From: DASYXZ01 sp035308965
GTDB taxonomy: Bacteria; Acidobacteriota; Terriglobia; UBA7540
Length of the DNA stretch: 64,000 bases
Direction of reading: 5' to 3'
Assembly: GCA_035308965.1 (NCBI GenBank)
Contig: DATGFN010000019.1
Location: 408,461 to 472,460 of the forward strand
Position 1 is the stretch's first letter. Every line of letters starts with the position of its first letter. A model generated the notes under the pieces. The model did no database searches. It had not been told where the DNA came from and saw only the letters and a list, made by a program, of their open reading frames with translations. The translations under genes and the position numbers were made by a program. Shown in pieces: positions 53,876 to 61,452 of the stretch.

Positions 53876-54994
53876 TTATTGCGCCAGGTAAATCTCAGTT
53901 TCGGTTTTAATGACGGAGATGATTTGCTCCTGCGTGGAGAAATCAGTATGGAAGGCTTTCCAAGCTTCTTCGAGCGAAGGTGCGATGACGGAATAAATAA
54001 CTTCGCGGCGGCAGGAACCGACGAAGAAATATTTCCGTTCGCGGTGAACCAGCTTCGAGGATGGCGACATGTTCTCCAAATTCACCTGCCCTACTGATCG
54101 ATCCATAAAAAGGGCTTGGAGATCAAGCTTGCCTTCGAAGTGGTTGGCAGTAAGGTTAACGCGGATAAGGACGGCGCAAATTCGGCGCACTGACAAGTCG
54201 ACAAACGAGCCGTCTAATTCAACGCCAAGGGCCGCTCGCCGCACTCGCAGCGCCGCAAGTAAAGTGGTGCCGCCTCCCATGAATGGATCTAGAACCAAAT
54301 CGTTCTTGCTCGACGCGGCAAGGATGATCCGTTCGAGCAACGCAACCGGCTTTTGCGTGGGATGCTTGCCAAAACGCTTCTCCGCCCGTTCAGGCGCGGG
54401 AATCTGCCAGACGCTCTTCATCTGCTTGCCGCCTGCCAATTCCTTCATGAGCTTGTAATTGAATGTGTGCTTGCTCTTCTTATTCTTCGCGGCCCAGATC
54501 AAGGTTTCCGTGGCGTGGGTGAAATAGCGGCAGGAAAGGTTGGGCGGCGGGTTGGGATTGACCCAGGAAATATCGTTCAAGAGCTTGAAGCCCAGTTGCT
54601 GCATGGCGAAGCCGACCGAATGGATGATGTGCGCGGTGCCGCTCACCCAAATGCTTCCGTTCGGCTTCAGCACGCGCTGGCAGGCTGCCAGCCAGGCGCG
54701 GTTGAATTCATGATTGGCGTCAGCGCCGCGCGAGCGGTCCCACTCGCCCTTGTTCACTGAAACCATTTTGCCCGCGTGGCAAGTAATACCGTCATTGGAA
54801 AGGAAATAGGGAGGGTCGGCAAAAATCAGGTCAACGCAATCGTCGGGAACCCGGGCCAGAATCTCCAGGCAGTCGCCTTGAAAGATCTTGATGCGATGCT
54901 TCAGGTCTTGAAAAACGGGAGACGGCAGCTTGGCCAGTCCGTCCCCGAATATGTTGGCAGACTTCTGCTCACTGCCGTTGCTCTTCTGTGGCAC
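53876..54994 (-). CDS. DpnA-like adenine-specific DNA methyltransferase with C-terminal extension
   Basis: A 372-residue beta-class N6-adenine methyltransferase. The catalytic DPPY (60-63) in DLIFADPPYFLSNDG is followed by VVSV-like KMVSVNKGEWD, then NLSCRYFTHATETLIWA, HPTQKP (211-216) and the SAM loop DPFMGGGTT (236-244), the order of the M.DpnIIB/DpnA group. That group methylates GATC, preferring single strands. About 90 extra C-terminal residues (from about 283) have no counterpart in DpnA. GTG 54994 follows AAGGGA. First gene of the operon with the DpnI homologue; the control region upstream holds seven GATC sites. Recognition of GATC is inferred from the family. Confidence 0.92.
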   Translation of the reverse strand: MPQKSNGSEQKSANIFGDGLAKLPSPVFQDLKHRIKIFQGDCLEILARVPDDCVDLIFADPPYFLSNDGITCHAGKMVSVNKGEWDRSRGADANHEFNRAWLAACQRVLKPNGSIWVSGTAHIIHSVGFAMQQLGFKLLNDISWVNPNPPPNLSCRYFTHATETLIWAAKNKKSKHTFNYKLMKELAGGKQMKSVWQIPAPERAEKRFGKHPTQKPVALLERIILAASSKNDLVLDPFMGGGTTLLAALRVRRAALGVELDGSFVDLSVRRICAVLIRVNLTANHFEGKLDLQALFMDRSVGQVNLENMSPSSKLVHRERKYFFVGSCRREVIYSVIAPSLEEAWKAFHTDFSTQEQIISVIKTETEIYLAQ

Positions 54995-55008
54995 TCGAAA
55001 TTCCCTTC

Positions 55009-55110
55009 GATCTTGGCGTCTCTGGGATCCTTGATCGAGGGAGGTTATATGTCAAGTTGATCAACGATTGATGGACGATCAATCCGTTAGGGTTGATCAT
55101 TCAGTTGATC
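55009..55110. promoter_or_regulatory. GATC cluster in the control region of the methyltransferase/DpnI-like operon
   Basis: GATC occurs at 55009, 55026, 55033, 55059, 55077, 55095 and 55107: seven sites in 102 bp. Three lie in GTTGATCA repeats (55056, 55092, 55104), including the 10-bp palindrome GTTGATCAAC at 55056-55065. The cluster starts 15 bp upstream of the GTG of the methyltransferase gene. It may be a methylation-sensitive operator. Confidence 0.7.
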
Positions 55111-55122
55111 AAGGGGATGGGC

Positions 55123-55225
55123 GTAGCGGCGGGTTTACCCCGCCATCTTATTCCCTTCATTCCACGCCGCAACGTTTAAACACTGCTTTGCGAAAACCAA
55201 AATGGCGGGGTAAACCCGCCGCTAC
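55123..55225. repeat. Perfect 24-bp inverted-repeat element
   Basis: Positions 55123-55146 and 55202-55225 are perfect reverse complements (arms begin GTAGCGGCGGGTTTACCCCG). Each arm can also fold on itself through GGCGGG and CCCGCC. The 55-bp interior is AT-richer. A 26-bp relative of the right arm lies at 59242-59267 (23 of 26 identical). Confidence 0.8.
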
Positions 55226-55253
55226 AAGCCAAATTGGTCCATATCAGCGTTCA

Positions 55254-55331
55254 CATATCTTTCAAGCTCAACTTCGTGTCCGCGGATTTCCAGGCTTTCT
55301 CGAACTCGGATTGAACCCAGGCGGCGTCGGA
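55254..55331 (-). pseudogene. Duplicated 3'-end fragment of the TPR gene
   Basis: This 78-bp segment matches 55861-55938, the last codons of the TPR gene at 55858-57495, with about 6 mismatches (roughly 92% identity). It is too short to be a gene. The two copies are direct repeats that flank the DUF695 gene. Confidence 0.8.
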
Positions 55332-55352
55332 CCCGGAACATTTCGCATCGCT

Positions 55353-55820
55353 TCAATTGGTCTTACATAACTTTTTATAGTCGCCAAACACGGTCCACTC
55401 CGGGTCAGACGCAATGTAATACTGAACTTCATGGGTGTTGGTTGCAGCGCGGACTTGTTTGGCAAATTCGTGCGCCAGTTGGACCGACGCAACGTAGCTC
55501 ACGAATTCTCGCATTCCGCCGTGAGTAATAATGATCACCTTCTGTCCCGCTGTGCCCAGTGCCGCATCGAGGCGATCTTCGATAGCATAGAGTTCTTGCC
55601 CTTCAGGCTTGTCAGGCAGTCCTGCCTCGTTTGGAGAATGCAGCGGTATGGCAATCCCCAAACGGAAAGGGAGCATGGGGTAGATATCGGCACCCCTCGC
55701 CACCGTGTTCATACGTATTACTATGGGTTTCCCGCCCTCCTCTATCTGCAATAATGCCCAGTTATCCTCTCCGGCTGCCTTTTTGATTTCAGTAGACTTC
55801 TTCTTACCGAATGGCCACAT
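55353..55820 (-). CDS. DUF695 domain-containing protein
   Basis: A 155-residue protein resembling DUF695: MWPFGKKKSTEIKKAAGEDN, then NWALLQIEEGGKPIVIRMNT and LPFRLGIAIPLHSPNEAGLP, IEDRLDAALGTAGQKVIIIT, with YIASDPEWTVFGDYKKLC near the end. DUF695 is of unknown function, common as a small cytoplasmic protein. The gene lies between direct repeats derived from the 3' end of the neighbouring TPR gene, suggesting it was inserted by or alongside a duplication. Its expression and relation to the methyltransferase operon downstream are unknown. Confidence 0.85.
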   Translation of the reverse strand: MWPFGKKKSTEIKKAAGEDNWALLQIEEGGKPIVIRMNTVARGADIYPMLPFRLGIAIPLHSPNEAGLPDKPEGQELYAIEDRLDAALGTAGQKVIIITHGGMREFVSYVASVQLAHEFAKQVRAATNTHEVQYYIASDPEWTVFGDYKKLCKTN

Positions 55821-55857
55821 AAGCAGTCCAATCCAGCAGACTTAGTCCGTGTCACGG

Positions 55858-57495
55858 TTACATATCTTTCATACTCAACTTCGTGTCGGCGGATTTCCAG
55901 GCTTTCTCGAACTCGGACTCGACCCAGGCGGCGTCGGACTCCTTTTGCTCAGCCTTTAATGTCTCGTGCAGGCCGAAGAGCGAGCGCGGGTTGCGGGGAT
56001 TTTGCGCGAGGTCTTCGCGAAAGACTTTTTCCGCTTCCGTGTAATCGCCTTTCGCAGCCAGCGCCGCGCCCAACGATTCGCGCACGGGATAATACCAATC
56101 GGGAGGCTCGTCATAGGCCAGCGAATCCTGGGTGGCCACGGCGTGGCGCCAGTGCTCGATGCTCGCTGCGTAATCGCCTTGCGCGCCGGCGATGCGAGCG
56201 TCAAGGACATCGAGCGCCAGGCCGAGCACCGAACGCGCGGGGTTGAATCCAAACATGGCGTCGGCGGGCTGCTTCTCAATGGCGGCCGTAAGTTCCTTGC
56301 GCTCGGATTGCGCTTTCGCGATGTCGCCTTTGGCCGAAAAAGTTACGCCGCGCGCGTAGTGCCAAATGGCGGTGGAGAGCGCGAGCGATGAATCAGGCGC
56401 GGGCAGTCTGGGGATATCGTCCCATCGATTAAAGCGAACCAAGATGTAAGTCTGCATAGGCAGGAACCACTCAAGCATGGGCATGCCTTTCAAGCCCGGA
56501 GTCACGTTGGCCACCAGTCGGTCTGCGGCTGATTTGGCCTCGGCGTAGCGGCCCTCCATGCTCGCGGCCAGCGCCAGGAAATGGAGGTTGTGGCTGTAAT
56601 ACATCATGCCGTACACGCCAGGATCGCCACCTTTCGCTTTCAGATAGGCGCGGTCGTCCGTGATGGCCGCTCGATTGGCCTGCGCGGCCTCGCTGTAAAA
56701 TCCCGAGCGCTCGTAAATGTGCGCGGGCATGTGAACCAGGTGGCCAGCGGCGGGGACCAGCGTCTCCAGGCGCTGCGCGCTGGTAATTCCCTGCTCGGGA
56801 TGGGGCGAGGCTTCCAAGGCATGCACATAATAATGGTTGGCGCCCACGTGTTGCGGAGCGCGACGCAAAACGGAACGCAGAGTAGCCAGAATTTCTTCCG
56901 TGTCTTCGGTGGGCTTGCCGTCCAAAGTCCACAACTGCCAGGGATGAAGGTCCATCATGCTTTCGGCATAGATGGTGGCGGCGTCGAGGTCATCCGGAAA
57001 GCGCGCGGCGAGTTCGCGCATGGCATTCTTGTAATCGACAACCAGCGCCTTCAAGTCCGCCTTGGGATCGTTTGAGTAGCGCTTGGCCAGAGCTTCCACG
57101 TAAGCGCGCTCGTTCTCGGGGGCGTTATCGGCCAGCGTTCTTGCCTTCTGAATCGCATCGTAGGCTTCTTTTTCCCGCTCAGGGTCAACATCCATGTTGT
57201 AGTTCGGGCCCACGGCCAATGATATACCCCACCAGGGCATGGGCGAGTGCGGGTCAAGCTCGGCGGCACGTTTGAATGAGCGCGCGGCTTCATCGTGGTT
57301 GAAGGCATAAACCAGCGTGAGTCCTTGATCGAAAAAACGCTGGGCCTGCGCGCTCTTGGTGTTAATGGGATGATGAAGGTCTCCCATGCCGGAAAGAAGA
57401 ACGGCAGGCTTGACCATTCCCATCGACGCGTGTTCCTGAGCGCACACCATTTGGGGAGCAAGGATCAACAAGAAGAAGCCGATCACGGGTTTCAT
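55858..57495 (-). CDS. Exported tetratricopeptide-repeat protein
   Basis: A 545-residue protein from ATG 57495 (AGGATTCAA upstream), with a signal peptide (MKPVIGFFLLILAPQMVCAQ). It begins LHHPINTKSAQAQRFFDQGL, then TPR-like helices (YAFNHDEAARSFKRAAELDP), a long middle including HYYVHALEASPHPEQGITSA and VHMPAHIYERSGFYSEAAQA, and C-terminal repeats (YTEAEKVFREDLAQNPRNPR). The HPAHIYxR-type segment is typical of an acidobacterial family with unknown function, often described as TPR-domain proteins with possible metal sites. It probably acts in the periplasm. Its last 78 bp are duplicated at 55254-55331. Confidence 0.88.
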   Translation of the reverse strand: MKPVIGFFLLILAPQMVCAQEHASMGMVKPAVLLSGMGDLHHPINTKSAQAQRFFDQGLTLVYAFNHDEAARSFKRAAELDPHSPMPWWGISLAVGPNYNMDVDPEREKEAYDAIQKARTLADNAPENERAYVEALAKRYSNDPKADLKALVVDYKNAMRELAARFPDDLDAATIYAESMMDLHPWQLWTLDGKPTEDTEEILATLRSVLRRAPQHVGANHYYVHALEASPHPEQGITSAQRLETLVPAAGHLVHMPAHIYERSGFYSEAAQANRAAITDDRAYLKAKGGDPGVYGMMYYSHNLHFLALAASMEGRYAEAKSAADRLVANVTPGLKGMPMLEWFLPMQTYILVRFNRWDDIPRLPAPDSSLALSTAIWHYARGVTFSAKGDIAKAQSERKELTAAIEKQPADAMFGFNPARSVLGLALDVLDARIAGAQGDYAASIEHWRHAVATQDSLAYDEPPDWYYPVRESLGAALAAKGDYTEAEKVFREDLAQNPRNPRSLFGLHETLKAEQKESDAAWVESEFEKAWKSADTKLSMKDM

Positions 57496-57576
57496 TTGAA
57501 TCCTCCCGGCTCGAATGTACTCGTGAATATAAATCAGCGCGTGTTGGTTGTGCAAGGGAGGGCAAGCTCAAGAAGT

Positions 57577-57736
57577 GGTGTCACTTGAAATTGGATTCAT
57601 TTCAAGGCACCAGTCATTCCCGCGAAGGCGGGAATCCAATCCCCTAAATCAGTAGAAATGTGCGCGCGAAAGACTGGATTCCCGCTTTCGCGGGAATGAC
57701 GGCGCGTGGGAGCACCTGCGTCGGGAAAATGACACA
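57577..57736. mobile_element. MITE-like palindromic element, copy 2
   Basis: A 26-bp inverted repeat with one mismatch (57613-57638 and 57675-57700, containing TCATTCCCGCGAA) is flanked by approximate outer repeats GTGTCACTT (near 57578) and AAAATGACAC (near 57726). It resembles copy 1 at 44055-44220, including the right flank GCACCTGCG...AAATGACAC. No transposase is inside. The remaining gap to 57908 is otherwise non-coding. Confidence 0.7.
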
Positions 57737-57908
57737 ACTACCCAAGACCTCGAATTGCAATCGGCCGATGTGATAGAGTCGCGGGGCGGAGGGCGAGTAT
57801 GACCAGTAGATCTCTTGGAATTGCCTCGCTATTCCTGGCGCCGGTTCTCCCGGCTTCGACTTTGACCCTCCGCGATGCAACCGCACGGCGTGTTGATGGA
57901 GGAGTGCA

Positions 57909-58994
57909 ATGAGAGATCGCTTGAGCCGCGGATTCTTCTGGATTTCGATGATTCTCTTTGTCGGAGTTGTTCCGTCGCCGGCCCAGCAACCCGCGGCGCG
58001 TGAAGGCGACTTTGTGGTTCACGATTTTCATTTCAAATCGGGCGAATCACTGCCCGAATTGAAGCTGCATTACAGGACCCTCGGCCAACCGGCGCGCGAC
58101 GGGCAAGGCCGGGTGAACAACGCCGTACTGCTTCTTCACGGCACGGGCGGGACCGGGAAGCAATTCCTCCTGCCGCAATTCGCGGGCGTGTTATTTGGCC
58201 CCGGCCAATTGCTAGATACCAATCGCTACTTCATCATTCTGCCCGATGGCATCGGGCACGGTGAGTCGAGCAAGCCCAGCGACGGATTGCACGCGCGATT
58301 TCCCCAGTACGACTATGACGACATGGTGGCCGCGCACCATCGGCTGGTAACCGAAGGCTTGGGCGTGAATCATTTGAGACTGGTACTGGGCACTTCGATG
58401 GGATGTATGCATTCTTTTGTCTGGGGTGAAACTTATCCGGATTTTATGGACGCCCTGATGCCGCTGGCGTGCCTGCCGGTGCAAATCGCGGGACGAAACC
58501 GCGTGTGGCGAAAGATGGTGATGGACGCCATCCGCAAAGATCCCGAGTGGAAGGGCGGCGAATATACGACGGAGCCGACCGAGGGACTGCGGACCGCTCT
58601 CGACATGCTGGTGATTGCGGGCAGCGCGCCCCTGGTCATGCAAAAGAACTTGCCCACGCGCGACGCCGCCGACAAATACCTGGACGATTACTTTGCCCAG
58701 CACCTGCCCGCGCTCGATGCGAACGACCTTCTGTACCAGGTGAATGCCTCCCGCAACTACGATCCTTCCCCGCAGCTCGAAAAGATCAAAGCCCCGGTGA
58801 TGTACATTAATTCCGCCGACGATTTCATCAATCCGCCGGAATTGGGAATCGCCGAGCGCGAAATCAAAAAAGTAAAAAACGGCCGCTTCGTTTTGTTGCC
58901 TGTTAGCGAGCAGACGCACGGGCACGGAACCCATACGTGGGCCGCCGTGTGGCAGGAATACATGGGCGAACTGCTAAAATCGTCGGCGCATTAA
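57909..58994 (+). CDS. Exported alpha/beta hydrolase, homoserine O-acyltransferase (MetX)-like
   Basis: A 361-residue alpha/beta-hydrolase with a signal peptide (SRGFFWISMILFVGVVPSPA). MetX-like features are visible: LPELKLHYRTLGQP, NNAVLLLHGTGGTGKQFLLP, RYFIILPDGIGHGESSKPSD, and the nucleophile elbow GTSMG with S163 in LVLGTSMGCMHSFVWGETYP. The acid and base lie around YINSADDFINPPELG and SEQTHGHGTHTW. Real MetX is cytoplasmic; the signal peptide argues for an exported esterase or acyltransferase instead. The substrate is unknown. It is monocistronic, between the MITE-like element and the multi-repeat protein. Confidence 0.9.
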   Translation: MRDRLSRGFFWISMILFVGVVPSPAQQPAAREGDFVVHDFHFKSGESLPELKLHYRTLGQPARDGQGRVNNAVLLLHGTGGTGKQFLLPQFAGVLFGPGQLLDTNRYFIILPDGIGHGESSKPSDGLHARFPQYDYDDMVAAHHRLVTEGLGVNHLRLVLGTSMGCMHSFVWGETYPDFMDALMPLACLPVQIAGRNRVWRKMVMDAIRKDPEWKGGEYTTEPTEGLRTALDMLVIAGSAPLVMQKNLPTRDAADKYLDDYFAQHLPALDANDLLYQVNASRNYDPSPQLEKIKAPVMYINSADDFINPPELGIAEREIKKVKNGRFVLLPVSEQTHGHGTHTWAAVWQEYMGELLKSSAH

Positions 58995-59334
58995 TCCCAA
59001 GAAACCAATCGATTCGCCCCTGCACTGGCGCGGGCAACCTGCCATAATTTGAATTGAATCAAACAATCCTGATTTGCGTTGACGAAGCTTGTATAATTGC
59101 TTTTCCTTGGCCGATTGCAATCGCATGATTGTCCACAACTTTGCTTCCAGATTCTTATGTTCTTGCGCGCAGGAAGAGACGGACAAAGCGCAAAAAATGG
59201 TAATGGGTGATTTTGACGTAAAGGCGGCTTCACGCCGGCACATGGCGAGGTAAAATCGCCGCTACAAAATCAGACTGGCCCATTACGCAAGAGATTTACG
59301 CCGCGCATAATGCAAGCATCCGAGTGACTCAATA
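58995..59334. other. Intergenic region with a single repeat arm
   Basis: About 340 bp. A TATAAT at 59092-59097 lacks a convincing -35. A 26-bp repeat arm (59242-59267) resembles the right arm of the element at 55123-55225. No gene is evident. Confidence 0.4.
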
Positions 59335-61428
59335 ATGAGGAGCGGGCCACGCCTCGACGTTTGGATTGTCGGACTTATGGTAAGCGTGTGCCTGCTGGGT
59401 GCGGCTTTCCTGGTCCTGAAATTCAATATCGGCGGGATTCCTAGTTCGCCACCGGAAAACCTTGCCGCCACTTCGAGTCCAGCGACGGCAATTCCTCAAT
59501 TCAAAGCCCGACACAAGTCGCGCGTTCCACGCCTGAAATCATCGAAGAGCGAATTTCGAGTGCCACAGGAGGGCGGCGCACGCGGGGCAAGCTCCTCGGG
59601 CGATCTAGACTCTCAATCCGCTTCGCCCGAAGAAGTTACGAGCACCGAGGCCGCCGCCAGCCCCGATGCCGAACTCAAAACTCTGAAGCCGCTGGGCTAT
59701 GTTCAAAAGTCGAGCGGCGCGGTTGAGGCGATTGTCGGCGATGAGGACGGCGTCCAAGTGGTCCATGTGGGGGACGCCTATCAGGGAAAATACACCGTAG
59801 CGCAGATTGCTCCGGAAGGCGTCAAGGTGGCTGGCTCTGCGGTCGCAGCTCCACATGCTGATGATCACCAAATAATGGTGGCTGAATCAGATTTAACTCC
59901 TGCCAAATCCTTGGGGTACGCGGAAAGGCGCGATGGAACTCGCATTGATATAGTCGCTGAAAACGGGCTTGTCTCGCTGACCCAGGTTGGAAAGACCCAA
60001 GCCGCCTCCTCCGCACCTCAAGAGTCTGCAAGTCCTGTAGCTACCTCACGGAATTCTAATCCTCCCGCGTCCGAGCCGAAGCAGGTAGCCTCTAACCGCA
60101 ATCAAGTTACGACCATAGTCGACAAGTCTAATCGGCGGCTGGAACCCGCCAGGAACATCAAGGACGACATCTCAAACCAGGAACTTCCTAACCATAGCGC
60201 ACTCGCTACCACCGAATCAGATCCCAGCCCCAGCGGAAGAGCCGCCGGTCAGTCTTTTATTCCTTCAGGAGCAATCGGCTTCGTGGAAAAGGCTGATGGG
60301 AAGGTCCAGGCATTCGTCGATGCAGGGGACGGAATTCGACTTAATGACGTGCCCAAAGACCAGGTAGCCATAATGGTTGCACGCATGGAATTGTTGGACA
60401 CGAGCCGGGAGGCTGGAAGTGGCCTATCCCTACCGGAAGAGGCGCAAGCCGAGAGACTCGCCAACTTAGGGGCTCATAGCGCACCGCCTCCCGGGCTCTC
60501 TATGAGAGTCAGCCGCGCGCCTGTGAATGATCTGGGAAATCCCGCAAACATTATGCAGCCCCGGGCCGGGTCTACTCCAGGGGAGCCTCAATCTTCAGGG
60601 CGATCTGACAAGCCCGCCCCTAAACCCGAAGAGGCGATAGCCGATGATAGAGTGATCCCTGAGAAGCCTCCTCCCGATGCGGCAACAATTACGGCTTCTT
60701 TTGGCGAGGGGACAGAGGTTGGCGAGTCGGCGAAACGCGAAGATGCCGTCCTTGAATCCTTGGGGTTGGCAAACCTACAGAATGGTCGAGCCTCGCCTGA
60801 AAATCGGCCATTTGAACCTGCGGCACCGGCCACTGGCCCTCCGGAAACCGAATCGGCGCCAAGTTCATTCGGTTACCAGGATTGGTCGTACGGTCGCGCC
60901 TCGCCAATAGCGGCGGACTTGAGGCCAAAGGTGGGAGCAGCCGAATCCACCGCTCGCCAAGCAACCGTCCTGAAGTCCATAGGCTACATTCTGTGGCAGG
61001 ATGGACGCATTTTTGCTGTCATTGATGACGGCAACGGTGGAGTGCGCCTTGTTGCCGCAGGGGAAACTCTCGACGGCAGATATCGAGTGGTCAGAGTAGG
61101 CCCGGATGGAGTTGAGATTGAAGATCTGGGCGCCAAACCAATCAGTTGGGTGGCGCCGGTTGCACCAATTGGCTCAGAGAGCAAACTCAGCTCTGACTTC
61201 GTGAAGACTCACCCTCAAGGTAGTGGACCAAATACGAAGTTCGTTGCGCGCGCGCATGAATTTTTTACACGGTCGCACGACATCGCAGGAAACCCGCTAA
61301 GCTTAATCGACGGGGATGGTCAAAAACTTCCACCTTTCTGCGCAATGCTAGGAGGCGTTTCGAAGGGTCCTGGACTAAAACCTCCAAACACAATCCCAAG
61401 TCCCCAGGCCCTGGTCCCCAGCCCCTAA
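59335..61428 (+). CDS. Hypothetical protein with repeated PilP/GspC-like domains
   Basis: A 697-residue protein with an N-terminal membrane anchor (VWIVGLMVSVCLLGAAFLVL). A low-complexity Ser/Pro/Ala background holds repeated beta-rich modules: residues about 120-167 (LGYVQKSSGAVEAIVGDEDG... HVGDAYQGKYTVAQIAPEGV), about 193-220 (LGYAERRDGTRIDIVAENG), about 314-350 (IGFVEKADGKVQAFVDAGDG) and about 549-600 (IGYILWQDGRIFAVIDDGNG... VGPDGVEIEDLG). The pattern G-Y-V-x-x-DG...A-V-x-D-G...V.VG..Y.V..I.PDGV resembles HR/PilP domains of type II secretion and type IV pili. Several copies in one chain is unusual. It may tether or multimerise a secretion assembly. Codon use in spacers is not obviously foreign. 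Confidence 0.7.
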   Translation: MRSGPRLDVWIVGLMVSVCLLGAAFLVLKFNIGGIPSSPPENLAATSSPATAIPQFKARHKSRVPRLKSSKSEFRVPQEGGARGASSSGDLDSQSASPEEVTSTEAAASPDAELKTLKPLGYVQKSSGAVEAIVGDEDGVQVVHVGDAYQGKYTVAQIAPEGVKVAGSAVAAPHADDHQIMVAESDLTPAKSLGYAERRDGTRIDIVAENGLVSLTQVGKTQAASSAPQESASPVATSRNSNPPASEPKQVASNRNQVTTIVDKSNRRLEPARNIKDDISNQELPNHSALATTESDPSPSGRAAGQSFIPSGAIGFVEKADGKVQAFVDAGDGIRLNDVPKDQVAIMVARMELLDTSREAGSGLSLPEEAQAERLANLGAHSAPPPGLSMRVSRAPVNDLGNPANIMQPRAGSTPGEPQSSGRSDKPAPKPEEAIADDRVIPEKPPPDAATITASFGEGTEVGESAKREDAVLESLGLANLQNGRASPENRPFEPAAPATGPPETESAPSSFGYQDWSYGRASPIAADLRPKVGAAESTARQATVLKSIGYILWQDGRIFAVIDDGNGGVRLVAAGETLDGRYRVVRVGPDGVEIEDLGAKPISWVAPVAPIGSESKLSSDFVKTHPQGSGPNTKFVARAHEFFTRSHDIAGNPLSLIDGDGQKLPPFCAMLGGVSKGPGLKPPNTIPSPQALVPSP

Positions 61429-61452
61429 CACCCGGCACCTGCCTTTCCTTTT

